A stretch of 64,000 bases of DNA from positions 72,143,788 to 72,207,787 of the forward strand of contig CM057836.1 in the NCBI GenBank assembly GCA_030068075.1, in the 5' to 3' direction. Below, piece after piece: positions 36,547-58,106 of this stretch. Position numbers and translations under genes: made by a program. A model generated the notes under the pieces. The model made no database searches. It was given only the letters and a program-made list of their open reading frames with translations, and was not told the DNA's origin. Position 1 is the first letter of the stretch; each line of letters starts with the position of its first letter. The stretch comes from Paguma larvata. Lineage: Eukaryota > Chordata > Mammalia > Carnivora > Viverridae.

Positions 36547-37599
36547 CTTCTCATGTCAACCAGCCTTCTCCTCTACAGTGTCACAGAGGGCACAAAGTAC
36601 ATGCTCGCTAAATTCCCGCTGAGAAGACCTGACATGAATCCTGCCTTGCCTTCCCCTGCCGCCACGCCTCTTCCCGGTAGCTCTCTGTCCCTAACTCTTC
36701 CTGGCTTTCTCTGCCAAGATCCAGCTCCTCTGGAGAACCTTCCTTCCTTCAGTCAGACACAGCCCAGTAGGTCCCGCTCTCCCCGGCGGGTTGTGAGTGT
36801 TACCTCAAGTGCTGGTGGGGTGGGGAGAAGATTAAATTCAATATACACTAGTTCAATGAACCCATAAAGGCGAATCTCAACCAAGCAGCTATGAAGGCAT
36901 AAATGAAAACTTCGGAGCTCACGGAAATGCCCAGCCCAGCCCAGGGCTCCAATTCCTCCCCTGGGGTAGTGGCTGGGAGCACCAAAGTTATGTGCAGGTC
37001 AGGCTACGGGAAGGCTCCTGCAAGCAGAATCCTCAGACGGAGCAATCCCTCGTGCGGGGTCAAAGACGCCCCGCTAAGGCTGTTTAGCTTAGAAACACTT
37101 GGGAACTCTGCCGTGCTCCTATGGCCAAGGTCATGGTGTCTCATCAGACTGCCAGCACTTCAGGGCTGGGCCGCCCGGCTGTGCTCAGCAAGTGACACCG
37201 CTGAGGACAGAGGCAGGGGAAGTAAAGGTGGTGGCAAGCTCCCACCACAAATGGGGGGCAGACTCTGTGGGGAAATTTGGGGTTCCCCAAGGGGCATTAG
37301 GGCTGGGATGAATCTGTCTTGCCATATCTCCTGCCTCCCTGTGCTCCCTCATCCCGGACCAGGGGCAGGGCCGGAATGAAACTCCGGAAGGCTCTCGGCA
37401 GAGACTGGATGGTGCTCTTTGCCGGTCCTCTGCCTTGTGATGGCAGCTTCCCTGACCGCGTGGTGTCACCCCTCATGGGAACCCCTGGCCTCTCTGGGAA
37501 CTGCGCCCTCTCTAGCCCCCTTGGCTGAGACCCGCAGAGTCTCTAGAACTGGCAGCTTCAGCACTGTCCCAGCACCCGCTGTCTCCCAAGGAATGTGCT
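36547..37599. other. Intron 14, possibly L2 at its start, otherwise unassigned
   Basis: 36640-36760 weakly resembles sense L2 ('tctctgccaagatccagctc', 'ccttccttcagtc'). The rest, including a 158-codon frame at 36903-37379, is featureless to my reading. Confidence 0.3.
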
Positions 37600-37775
37600 A
37601 GTCACTGTATTTGATTCGCTTTTCACTCCTCACAGACATTCAGCGTGGTAGATATTACTATCCCCGTTCTACGGATCGGCTCACTGAGGCTCGATGAGAT
37701 GACTCTCCCGAGATCCCGCAGCCCTAATGGGAACCTGGCTGCCTCCGACTGCACAGCCTAGCCTCCATACGCCAC
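37600..37775 (-). mobile_element. MIR SINE, antisense
   Basis: 'agatattactatccccgttctacgg', 'cactgaggctcgatgag', then 'ccgcagccctaatgggaacc'. Confidence 0.7.
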
Positions 37776-37869
37776 GCTGCCTCCTTAGCGCTTGACTCCT
37801 GGGATAAGAGGGAGAAGGAGGAGCTCTGATAGGCCGGGTGGGGGTGGTGACTGGAGAGAGGAACTCATA

Positions 37870-38060
37870 TTCATAGAGAATCTATAGGCATATCTAATCC
37901 TGTTAATAATCTTACAAGTGGATATTTTTATCCCCATTCTACAGATAAAGAGCTCAGACTCAAGGAGGCCAGAGGTCTGCGGACGAAGCGGACTCCCAGG
38001 CTTACGTGGCTCACCTATGACAGCAGTTTCATTCCAACCCAAGTCTCTCTGCGGTCAAAG
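37870..38060 (-). mobile_element. MIR SINE, antisense (second copy)
   Basis: 'ctaatcctgttaataatcttacaag', 'tttttatccccattctacagat', 'aaagagctcagactcaagg' in antisense MIR order, about 100 bp from another MIR in the same orientation. Confidence 0.65.
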
Positions 38061-44053
<5,993 letters not shown>

Positions 44054-44073
44054 TCACGGTATTCTTTCGCTCG

Positions 44074-44289
44074 CTCTCTCTTTTCTTTTTTTTAATGTTT
44101 ATTTCTTTTAGAGAGAGCGAGTGAGTGCACGAGTCAGGGAGGGACAGAAAGAGAGGAAGACAGAGGATCCCAAATGGGCTCTGTGCTGATAGCAGAGGGC
44201 CTGATGCGGGGCTCGAACTCACGAATTGTGAGATCATGACCTAAGCTGAAATTGGATGCTTCACCGACTGAGCCGCCCAGGCGCCCCAG
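44074..44289 (-). mobile_element. Carnivoran tRNA-Lys SINE, antisense
   Basis: Target-site duplication GGTATTCTTTCGCTC (44058-44072) against GGTATTCTCTCACTC (44290-44304), 13/15. Lies about 150 bp upstream of the exon 14 acceptor in transcript direction. Confidence 0.93.
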
Positions 44290-44329
44290 GGTATTCTCTC
44301 ACTCTTATACAGAACGTACCACAAGCCAG

Positions 44330-44515
44330 CCGTCATTCTAAACGTCATATGTATATTACCTCATTTCATCCAAAGGCAAGCCTCTGAGGACTATCATTAT
44401 CCCCGTTTTATAAGTGAGGTAGTTGAGGCACGGAGAGGTTAATTAACCAGGCCAAGAGCAAACAGCCAACAAGGTACAAGGTTGGGATTCGGAACTCAGG
44501 CTGTTACTGACTCCC
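44330..44515 (-). mobile_element. MIR SINE, antisense
   Basis: Strong antisense MIR: 'attatccccgttttataagtgagg', 'gaggcacggagaggttaatt', 'gccaagagcaaacagccaac', 'gggattcggaactcagg'. Confidence 0.85.
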
Positions 44516-45663
44516 TGATTCTCCTCAGATTCTGGAGTCTTCTAGTTGAGGAGAATGAGATCAGATAAACTCACTCATGCCCACAGGTCCATAGTCCTTG
44601 GTGAGGTAAGGAAAGGGACCAGGTACTCATGCTAAGGTAAATTATCGAAGGCACCTCCTCCACTTCCCTCCACTTCTCCTTCTCCTGGACCCTCTCATTG
44701 TTTTTATTAAGTTTGAATTTGTAATCTCTAGCATAAAATATCCATGTAGATCGATTGATCAAAAAAAAAAAAAAAAACAAGAAAAGGAAAAGCTTATTCC
44801 TTCTCAAGGCTGATTTGGTAAAACCACATGGATGAGTTTTATATTTGTTGGCTAATGTCTTATGAGAGGAGACTCTGGTTGGAGGCAGCTTCCCCAGATG
44901 TTAAAATCTGTATTTTTATCTGTAACCCTGAAAGTTCTGCACACACCCAGGCAAACTGATTCCTAGTAAGTGAGTCGGTCCCGACGGCAAATAATTTGAG
45001 TAGATGTAAACCTTACAACTTAGAAAAAAGCCAGTGCTGGTGGGTGGAACTATTTCTGCTAGCCACCCAAAATAAAGGCAGGGGTGCGTGTGTGCGCATG
45101 TGAGCTAGAGACAAAGAGTTATGTTTTACAGGGGGAAGGCTGAGAGTCTGTATTTAACCAGAGGAATCTGAGAGAATAAACCATAATCCAAAGGAATATA
45201 TCTATACTGAGAGAACTGCAGGCTTCATCATGGGGGAGACTTTCCTGGGCAGGGGGAGCCTCTGGCTGACTCTCGCCTGGTGTCCCTGAAGCCACAGCAC
45301 ATGGACGCTGGGCTGGGAGGGCCACAGATAAGGGAGTGAAGGGGCTGTGGGCAGTTTGGAGTTAGAAATGGGACCAACGCACACTTTGCCCTCCTAACCT
45401 ACAAGTCAGCGGAGGCCAGCCCCGGTTAAACACTCCTGATTCGTATCCCCCAGAGATAGTCCATACCCCTCAGCTGGGCACACAGAAACTTCTCAGTCTC
45501 AACCCGGACTACCTGGTTGGGCTTCTGTATCCTCTATTCCTCCTAGAATGTCCATATCCGGTCCCTACGTAGCCTCTAAGAACCGGGCCTCCTCTGTTGA
45601 AGCCTCTCCAGATTCTCTCCTCTGTGTGCACCTGGGACCTCAGGTTTCTTGTTTATTTAAATT
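44516..45663. other. Intron 13, no recognisable feature
   Basis: A17-type run at 44761-44777. Otherwise unique-looking sequence without gene signals. Confidence 0.4.
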
Positions 45664-45675
45664 ATAACTTATCTA

Positions 45676-45870
45676 GGGGCACCTGGCCGTCTCAGCTGGT
45701 GGAGCGACCGACTCTTGATTTTTCGGCTCAGATCATGATCCCAGCGTCGTGGGATTGAGTCCCGTGTCGGGCTCCACACTGAGCGTCGAGCTCAGCCTCT
45801 TTCCCTGTGTCTCTGCCCCTTTCCCACTCATGCTCTCTCTCTCTCTCAAAATAAAAAATTAAAAAAAAAT
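45676..45870 (+). mobile_element. Carnivoran tRNA-Lys SINE (older subtype), sense
   Basis: Head 'ggggcacctggccgtctcag', body 'cgtgggattgagtcccgtg', A-rich tail. Target-site duplication ATAACTTATCTA (45664-45675) against ATAATTTATCTA (45871-45882). Confidence 0.93.
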
Positions 45871-45884
45871 ATAATTTATCTAAG

Positions 45885-45995
45885 TATCTCTTACCCTTGG
45901 TGAGCTCTAGGATACAGGAGTCAGTCCTATCTTCCCAGCATCTGGTTCAGTGCCTAGCTTCTATTATGCACTCAGTACATTTAAATGAGTAAATA
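45885..45995 (+). mobile_element. L2 LINE 3' end
   Basis: 'ggtgagctctaggatacagg', 'gttcagtgcctagcttctattatgcactcagta', 'aaatgagtaaat'. Confidence 0.5.
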
Positions 45996-46427
45996 AGGGG
46001 CTGGACGCTGGGCAACAGAGCACAGAGCTTAGGAAGGAAGGCAGCAGGACCATCACTACCAGCTGCACAGGTTGTGCACTGCATCACTCTACTATGCAAA
46101 TGGCCTTCTCTATAGCTCTGCACACTTTCATGTAGACAGAAGCTCTCAGAGACCCAGCTCAGCGGCCAGAGTCGTGAAAAGCTGGCTTGGCCTTAGAATG
46201 TGAGGAAGTAAACAGGAGTAGAGATTCTTCCTCACTTCCTTAGCTCTTCCTGTCCTTCCACTTCTGGGAGAGGAAGTATCAGGCTACTGATAAATACATA
46301 GATTTTAACATCTCAGGAAGATGCTCTGGAGCCCGAAGCCCTTGCAGGGAAGATGCCTTCTCTCAGAGACTCAGCCCTCACCGATCAGTGGACACAGACA
46401 CGACTTCCAGCTTCTGAATCTCCATAG

Positions 46428-46566
46428 GTCAAAGTTTCTCAGCCTCTGCGCTAATGACATTTTGGACGGGGTGCATCTTTGTTGCGGGGACCGTGCGGTG
46501 CAATGGCAGGCCGCTCGGCAATGTCCTGGGCTCCAGCCACTAGATGCTCCCCGGCACACGCTGCGT
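46428..46566 (+). mobile_element. MITE remnant, family shared with 60815-60995
   Basis: 'aaagtttctcagcctctgcgctaatgacattttgg', 'tctttgttgcggggaccgtgcggtgcaatg', 'ccactagatgctccccggcac' follow a common old DNA-transposon-derived repeat. Confidence 0.6.
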
Positions 46567-46639
46567 GAGTGAGTACACACGCTCCCTCTGCTTCCTTCGC
46601 CGCTCTCATCCCAGGGGTGACCACGTGGGGAGCAATTTT

Positions 46640-46770
46640 TTTATTTACTGCCCACCTTTGCCCGCTGGACTATAAGCTGCCCGAGGCAGGGCCGTTGGCA
46701 GTTACACTCAGCAATGCTCACTTCCCAGGAGGCACGATGCCCGGCACATCGGAAACACTCAATAAATCAG
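46640..46770 (+). mobile_element. L2 LINE 3' end
   Basis: 'ggactataagctgcccgagg', 'atgcccggcacatcggaaacactcaataaa' is the L2 terminus, next to a SINE insertion. Confidence 0.65.
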
Positions 46771-46780
46771 AGGTCATGCT

Positions 46781-46961
46781 GGGGCGCCTGGGGGGCTCAG
46801 TCGGTTGAGCGTCCGACTTCAGCTCAGATGATGATCTCATGGTTGGTGAGTTCGAGCCCCGTGTCAGGCACTGCGCTGACGGCCTGTTGGATCCTCTGTC
46901 TCCCTCTCCCTGCCCCTCCCTCACTTGTGCTCTCTCAAAAATAAATATTGAAAAAAAAAAT
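46781..46961 (+). mobile_element. Carnivoran tRNA-Lys SINE, sense
   Basis: Head 'ggggcgcctggggggctcag', tail 'aaaataaatattgaaaaaaaa'. Target-site duplication AGGTCATG (46771-46778) against AGGTCATT (46962-46969). Confidence 0.93.
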
Positions 46962-46969
46962 AGGTCATT

Positions 46970-51170
<4,201 letters not shown>

Positions 51171-51350
51171 GCTCTAATCTCATTAGGTTCTGAAAACGCC
51201 TTGAGGAGGTAGGTAGGGCACGAATTGCTATTTCCATTTGAAAGATGAGGAAACTGGGGGGGGGGGTCTGAAACATTTTGTGATTTGATCAGGACACATG
51301 AGGGCATCAGTGGTCCAGTCTAGACTGGAATCTCAACTCTCAGGGCTGTG
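51171..51350 (-). mobile_element. MIR SINE, antisense
   Basis: 'aatctcattaggttctgaaaa', 'tgaggaggtaggtagggc', 'ttccatttgaaagatgaggaaactgg', with a G10 run where the MIR has 'ggc..cag'. Confidence 0.7.
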
Positions 51351-51419
51351 CTTTTCCCGCCTCGCCGCATGAGCCAGCAACAGTGATGAGAGTGATGGGG
51401 CCACCACGTATCGTCCCAG

Positions 51420-51565
51420 TGCTCACAGCGGGCCAGGTGCTGTGCGAAATGCTTTAGAGGCGTAATTTCATTTAATCTCCCCCGTAGCCCTTGATAAAAC
51501 TAGCCATGTCTCCATCAGCTGTAATTTGCCCGTGGGAAGATCAGGGAGCGCTCGCCATCGCACAC
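51420..51565 (-). mobile_element. Possible second MIR, antisense
   Basis: 'gggccaggtgctgtgcgaaatgctttagag', 'atttcatttaatctccc' are MIR-like; the remainder is decayed. Confidence 0.45.
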
Positions 51566-51569
51566 AGAG

Positions 51570-51745
51570 CGGTGATTCCGCAGAGTGACCCCAAGGAGGG
51601 AACGGGCAGGAACAGTTGTGTCTGTGCCTCGTTACGGACAGACAGATCAGCACTGTTCATGGTGACTCTCGTCAACGGACTGCCTTTCATGAAGTTGGGT
51701 GGGTGTTGGGTTCATCATAAAGGGAATGTTTGCCTTGGGCTGGGT
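51570..51745 (+). repeat. Copy 1 of an inverted repeat pair (unknown family)
   Basis: It aligns with the reverse complement of 52940-53115 over roughly 160-170 bp. The best block is AACGGACTGCCTTTCATGAA and TTCATCATAAAG. Read in one frame it gives NGLPFMKLGGCWVHHKGNVCL, matched by NGLPFVKLSGCFVHHKVFVCL in the other copy. Confidence 0.65.
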
Positions 51746-52324
51746 CCTTAACTACCACGCTGGCCTGTTAACCCTTTGTCTCTGGCATCAGCTCACAGAG
51801 GAATTGGAACCAAGTATTCTAATGATAAGAAATGAATGAGGAAGACGGTAAAAAAGAAGGTTCCAATTGAGAGCCCTCACTCTTGCTGATTCCTCCTCGA
51901 AGATTAAATTCCTAGTGTTCCTACTAAGGAAGATATTTTGAAATCTCTTCCTTCATATCTCTTAGAAGATAAAGGTTTTCTAAAGGGAATTCGACTATGA
52001 CTTACCATCCTCACATCTCTCCTCGGGTCCCCCATGTCTTGTCTGGTCTGTGAAAGTCTCTACACTGACCTTCCCTCTCTGTCTTCTGAGCTATACTGCT
52101 GTTGCCTGTCTTCATCTTGGGTCTGAGAAACCTGGACACCCTCCAACGGAAAACTCTTAGTGGGTCTACAGAGCCTACAGGAAAAAAGGTCACTTTCCTT
52201 GGTCTTTTTTCCTTATTTTACCCATTACCATGTTCTAGCTATCCTCTGTTCCTTTCCTGAACAAGGCCAAGAATATTCTCATCCCTTCCACTGTGCTCAT
52301 GGTGGAGTGTCACAAGTTCAAATT

Positions 52325-52430
52325 CCTTTATTCATTCAACGAACCATTACTAAGTCTGATTTGTGTGCTGGTTTCTGGACTCAGATTAGAAACACAGCCC
52401 CTGCCCTAAAGGATTCAGAGCCCAGGGATA
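52325..52430 (-). mobile_element. L2 3' end, antisense
   Basis: 'ttattcattcaacgaaccatta', 'ctggtttctggactcagatt', 'aacacagcccctgccc'. Confidence 0.5.
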
Positions 52431-52479
52431 CTGAACTTCCTGTACTGCCCTGCCTCCGCCCCACTCCTCCCTGGTATTT

Positions 52480-52745
52480 TCGGGAATGCTTCCCACCCCC
52501 TACTACCAAAGGAAATCCTGCTGTTTCTGGACAACTTAGTTCATCTACCAGGTGCTCTGAGAAGCTTCCCCTTAGCCCTGAGGTTACCGTCTTGTCTCTC
52601 ATACCTATTTATTCTGCTTAATTAGTTGTTTACTTATCTGCCACCACCTCTAGACCAGAAGTTCTTTCAGGAGAGTGATGAGTGTTTAGTCAATTCTTTA
52701 TCCCCACTTTGCTTTGTGTCTAACAGGTGCTCAAACAATGCCCGC
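52480..52745 (+). mobile_element. L2 LINE remnant, sense
   Basis: 'gagaagcttccccttagccctgag', 'ccacctctagaccagaagttctttcaggag', 'ctttgtgtctaacaggtgctcaa'. L2 order, diverged. Confidence 0.55.
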
Positions 52746-52939
52746 TTAAAGGAAATGAAATCTGAATGGGCTAACTAACACCTCCCCACCACGGGCAGTG
52801 CTTAATGGGGGCTGGTATTTCCTTCCCATCTTAACATGTGTCAGAAACCTGGAGGCCACTTTTATTAAGCATCTGTGATATACTTTGTCCTAAATTGGAA
52901 TCATATCACGCTAGGTGTCACTCAGCCTAGGTAAGATTG

Positions 52940-53115
52940 GTTTGGAGAAATTCGAGGCAAACAAACACTTTATGATGAACGAAACATCCAGACAACTTGA
53001 CAAAAGGCAGCCCATTGGTAAGCTGTCCCAGTGGACAACTCTGATGTACGTTTGTAGCTAGGCGCACTTTCATCTTCCTGCTCAGCCCTGTGCACCTGCT
53101 ATGCAGAACCGCCAT
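52940..53115 (-). repeat. Copy 2 of the inverted repeat pair
   Basis: Opposite orientation to 51570-51745, about 1.2 kb away. Both copies keep an open frame through the shared block. Family unknown; could be an old transposon fragment. Confidence 0.65.
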
Positions 53116-53392
53116 GACACTAGGAAGGACGAATGATTCCTGGTTTCACTGTAGGTGCGTTACAGCTAATGAGGAAGCTAATTGCTGCCTTTATGGATGC
53201 TGCTCCTTTATTCTGGTTGGTAAGAAGTGAAAGCAATGACAGGAGTCTACAAAGTTCTCTTAGTCTTACTCGCATTGGTAGCTCTGGACTGAGAGGGAAG
53301 GGTGGTGTCCCGTGAAGACCTACCCAGGTTTGGGGAATGGCCTGGTGCTCACAGCTTGCCCGTTATCTCCCTTATCGTCATCGACGTTCTTA

Positions 53393-53917
<525 letters not shown>

Positions 53918-53959
53918 CTAATATCTCAAGACTGCCGTGGTCTAGTAAAATCAGTAGCT

Positions 53960-54340
53960 ACTTATTGAAGCCCTACTCTGCACAGGAATTCAAATTATTC
54001 ACACCTTGATATGTGAGAAAGAAGCAACTTATCCCCCTTCCTTCATGGGCTAACCATAGGGATCAGCTGGAGGGACAAGACTAAGGCACAGTAACAATAA
54101 TGACTCAGATGACACCTCAGAAAGATCAGATGCTGCTTTACAGAACACCGACTGTATGAGCTGTTGTGTTTCATGGAGAGGACCGCCGACAGCTGCTGCA
54201 GGCTGGGAGGGCTTCAGGAAAAAAGGACTCTCAAGAGGAGCTTGGAGAGACGGTTAGGTTTGGAAAGGGCACAAAAAGGAAAGGTGGGAGGGAAGGGAAA
54301 GCCAACATAGCAGGTGCAAAAGGCAGTGAAGGGACCAGAG
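53960..54340 (-). mobile_element. L2 LINE remnant, antisense
   Basis: 'agctacttattgaagccctactctgcaca' followed later by 'gggagggcttcaggaaaaaagg' and 'catagcaggtgcaaaaggca', the antisense L2 order. Confidence 0.5.
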
Positions 54341-55199
54341 AATTGGGCTCCAGTGAATGGCGGGGCAAGAGAGTTACACTGAAACCAACCCCAAAAAGCC
54401 TAGGATGCAAGAGGGGTTTGACATTCATGCCGAGGGCGACGGGAGACCTGCCTGCGTGAGCATGACCTATTTGCAGATCTATCTTCTCCAGGCAAGCAGG
54501 CAGAGGGGGGAGAGTGTCTGGGGACAGGAGGGAAGACACACTGGTGGCAATGACCAGGGCCTCCAGAGCCCAGGCAGTTCTGTGCAGTGAGTGAGGGCCA
54601 CGGAGGGTGAGGGGCAGGCCTGCCACCCTCAGCCAGTGCAGCTCTCTTGCGGACAATTTGGGGTTCTATGTAACATCCTATATAACATCTGAAGTTCTGG
54701 GTAAGAAGTCCCCTACCAACCCAATCTGCAACCCCCACCCCTGTCCTGTAGAAGGACCCAGACTGTCAGATGGAGGTCCCCACCCTGGACCTCCCTCAGC
54801 AGCTACTCTGGGCTGGGGTGTCGGGGGGGGGAAGCCCTGCAAAGAAGGCCATTGCCCCGCACACAGAGCAAGAAGGGTCTTTCTCACAAGTCTGCTGGCC
54901 TCTGGATTTGAACTTCAGCCACCGTCGGGAATCCAGGCCTGAGTGCAAAGGTGGGGCAGGAAGCACTTCAGGGCCTGCCTGCTTTGCACCCATGGCCCTG
55001 TTTCCGCTTACAGCTGGGATTTCTTGAGAAAAGAGAAAGCTCATAAAATATGCTGTCCTAAGACGCTTGTGGACTATGGAAAGAACAGGGAGCCCAACCA
55101 AGCTGAGCCACTGGGACTGGGCTCCTCGACCTTCCACCCTGGCCACTGTGTGTGGTCAGGGCTCAGCTCTGGCTGGGGTGGGAGGGAAGGGAGGAGGAC
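54341..55199. other. Intron 11, no recognisable feature
   Basis: GC-moderate sequence with chance open frames up to 116 codons. No kinase-like residues of the missing upstream exons are present. Confidence 0.4.
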
Positions 55200-55350
55200 G
55201 CTGACTCAGGCACAGGAAGCCTGGGTTTTAATCCCTCTTGTGGCACGGCCCTGGTGAACTCACCTTGTGGGTCTGTTATCTGGTCTATCAAATTAGGATG
55301 CCACTTTCCTGCTTGTCTAAAGGGTTGAGACAGTGTGTGTGGAAGCAGCA
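55200..55350 (+). mobile_element. MIR SINE, sense
   Basis: 'ggaagcctgggttttaatccctcttgtggcac', 'gggtctgttatctggtctatcaaattagg' in decayed MIR order. Confidence 0.5.
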
Positions 55351-55539
55351 GACCTTTATACCGTTACGCCCACTTCCTTCACGAGGAAATGGAGTTGGAG
55401 GGAGGTGGGTGTTCTGTCTGCCCATCTGAAAGTGTTGGAGTCGTCAAGAGCCAACCTACGTGCCCTGCTGAGCTACGGGCCCTTGTTGCTCCCGAATCTA
55501 GTGCTGCCTTGTCAAGACCCACACGCACGCACCATGATC

Positions 55540-55805
55540 ACCATGGCAACGCTCGTAATTGTAACAGCAATAACAAACGTGTGGAAAGCACCTCTGTGGT
55601 CTACAAACCACATTCATGTTCTGAACAAGGGTTCAGAAGAACATGCCTTGCTATGATTGTGGCAGCGGTAAGTAAGTAGAAGCTGGAAAACGGTAGGTGA
55701 TTTCTGGAAGGTGACGAGGGGGGTGATGTAATTAGGACTTGAACTCGGGCCTCTGTTCTAAAATCTGGGGTTCTTGCCTCTGTGTACTACACCGCTCTAC
55801 CTTCC
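55540..55805 (-). mobile_element. MIR-type SINE, antisense
   Basis: 'aacagcaataacaaacgtgtggaaagcacc', 'aggtgatttctggaaggtgac', 'ttaggacttgaactcgggcctc', 'gtactacaccgctctacctt'. Confidence 0.6.
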
Positions 55806-57360
55806 TGCCTGCCTGTTGGTGGTGGTCTTCCGATGCCGGCCACCGCCCCCAGTTTGAGAAAGGCCGTGCTTGCTCCCTCTCAAGCCCTCTCTTTCAAGCC
55901 CTGTCACTGGAAGGGTGCATTCTGCTTTGGATGAATGGAATAGATGCAGGAGATTCCGAGCCAGCCTGAACCTCGCCCTTCTCAAAATTCAACTCTGCAC
56001 TTCCTTCTGCTCAGGAGTCCTGCTCAGGGCAAGAGAAGGTGGAACGTCTTACTTCTCCCCTTCTTCTGCTCTCTGCCCGCCCTAGTCCTGGCCCAGGTAC
56101 ACGCCGTCCCTTTGCTTCCTGCCTCCTCTTCTCCCTGAGGGAAGAAGCCGTCCCCTCACTGAAGGCCCAGGGGGACCACCAGGGCCGAGTATGTTCTGTA
56201 GGCAGTCCACGGGCAGCCGTCCCCTGTGCCATGGGGAAGGGAGGCCCCAGGCCAAAGCACGTCTTCACACTGTCCTGCCGCCCATGCCAGAAATCCCGCC
56301 ACTACTCCCCTCTTCAAATTTCCCCTCTACTGTCTGTCTGTGTTTCTCTAGAGCTCTGCCGCCCCACATGAAACCAAGTCTCATGGAAGAGACGGTGACT
56401 TCAGTTCCTTTCCTTTGTGACAGGGAAGACTGGTGCAGCTGGAAAGTCCCCTGGGGACCAGGGACGCCATAATTAAAACTTTAGTCCCCTGGGGGTCTTC
56501 AGTCTCTTTAAAAAGAAAAATACCCACACTGCTGGGACCAAAGCTGCCTGGTGCTGGACTCTCAGTGAGATCCGAGTGGGTTTCAGTGGATGGCAGAGCC
56601 AGGGCTGCCCAGGGTCATGCTTGCTCAAGCAGAGGAAAAGAGAGAGAACGCTCTTCGCTACAAAGGTGTAGGGGCCCATGGTCGCTCAAGGAAGGTGGCG
56701 TCCCTGGAATCCTGCTCTCTGCACGGCTGGCTGAGGGTGGTGGCCCCTCTTGCTTTTTCCCTCCCTCCTTCTTAGCCACACTGCTGCCCCAAGACCCCCG
56801 ACTTTCTACTTGCCGTTCCTGCCCCGAGATCTCCCCACCTGCTGGCTGGCTTTTAGTGTGGCCTGTTCCAAGGGGTCTCTAAAGCCTCCCTGGAAGGAGG
56901 TCAGAACGATCGTTTCTCAGCCTTGCTGGCTCTGAGGCCCAGCCTGCAGAGCAAGGGGAGTGGGCTCTTCGCCTTCGTGGAGGTTCCCCCGGTACTCAGG
57001 TCAGGGGCCGGGCACAGAGTAGGTTCTCATCAAACTTGTTGACTGACAGCTTTGCAGAGAGACTTCTGCCTGGATATGAATCCCCATCAATCCTCAAATA
57101 CAAGGACAGGGTACACTCGAGGACTGGGGACAATTTTAAAGGAATGAGGTCATTTGTTTTTAATGGTGGAAAAAGATACAGCAAAATCCTTTCCCCTATA
57201 GGTGAATCAATATGACTAGCTTTTACTTATTAAATTAATAGTTTCAATTTTTTTAAACAGGTAATGCCTTCGTGTGTTCTAAAACCCAAAGTATGAAAGG
57301 GCATACGATAAAAATTCTTCCTCCTGTATCTGTTCTCCAGACATGTGTTTTTTCCCCTTA
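55806..57360. other. Intron 11, mostly unassigned; short L2 tail at about 56970-57050
   Basis: 'ggccgggcacagagtaggttctcatcaaactt' near 57006 is L2-like. Elsewhere no gene or repeat is recognised. Confidence 0.35.
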
Positions 57361-57389
57361 CAGGCAACTGCATTAAAAAAAAATGTTTA

Positions 57390-57590
57390 GGGGCACCTGG
57401 GTGGCTCAGTTAGTTAAGCAATGACTTCAGCTCAGGTCATGATCTCGCGGTTTGTGGGTTTGAGCCCCGTGTCAGGTTCTGTGCTGACAGCTCAGAGCCT
57501 GGAGCCTGCTTTGGATTCTGTGTCTCCCGCTCTCTCTGCCCTTCCCCTGCTCATGCTCTGTCTCTCTCAAAAATAAGTCAATGTTAAAAA
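57390..57590 (+). mobile_element. Carnivoran SINE, sense, nested in the tail of the next SINE
   Basis: Head 'ggggcacctgggtggctcag' and an A-rich tail. It splits the T-rich tail of the antisense SINE at 57591-57798: AATGTTTA precedes it and AATATTTA follows it, as a target-site duplication would. Confidence 0.9.
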
Positions 57591-57798
57591 AAATTTTTTT
57601 TAATATTTATTTTTGAGAGAGAGAGAGAGAGAGAGCGCAAAAGTGCAAGCAAGGGAAGGGGAGAGAGAGAGAGAGGAAGACAGAGGATCTGAAGCAGGTT
57701 CTGAGAGCACAGAGCTTGATGCGGGGCTTGAACGTACAAATTGTGAAATAATGACCTGAGCCAAAGTCAGAGGCTTTGACGGAGCCACCCAGGCGCCC
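57591..57798 (-). mobile_element. Carnivoran SINE, antisense (host of the nested insertion)
   Basis: (GA)n body and head 'gccacccaggcgcccc'. Its own target-site duplication flanks the whole composite: CAGGCAACTGCATT (57361-57374) against CAGGCAACCGCATT (57799-57812). Confidence 0.92.
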
Positions 57799-57832
57799 CA
57801 GGCAACCGCATTTTATTCATTCCTTGCGGATC

Positions 57833-57868
57833 GTCTTGGTCACATTTTACGTCTTGGTCACATTTTAC
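57833..57868. repeat. Perfect 18-bp tandem duplication
   Basis: GTCTTGGTCACATTTTAC occurs twice in direct tandem with no mismatch. Confidence 0.97.
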
Positions 57869-57888
57869 GCATAAGTAAGAACACGTGA

Positions 57889-58106
57889 GGGGCGCCTGGG
57901 TGGCTCAGTCGGTTGAGCGGCCGACTTCGGCTCAGGTCATGATCTCACGGTCTGTGAGTTCGAGCCCCGCGTCAGGCTCTGTGCTGACAGCTCAGAGCCT
58001 GGAGCCTGCCTTCGGATTCTGTGTCTCCCTTTCTCTCTGCCCTCCTCCTGCTCACGCTCTGTCTCTATGTCTCAAAAATAAATAAACGTTAAAAAAAAAT
58101 TTTTAA
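57889..58106 (+). mobile_element. Carnivoran tRNA-Lys SINE, sense, young-looking
   Basis: Close to the cat-type consensus. Perfect 12-bp target-site duplication AAGAACACGTGA at 57877-57888 and 58107-58118. Inserted into or next to the old antisense L1. Confidence 0.95.

Noticed and set aside
57885..58085. Frame starting MRGAWVAQSVERPTSAQVMIS and similar peptides elsewhere
   Set aside because: This is the routine translation of the carnivoran SINE; the same peptide pattern recurs at 15011-15607, 36327-36554, 58484-58705 and 61363-61590.
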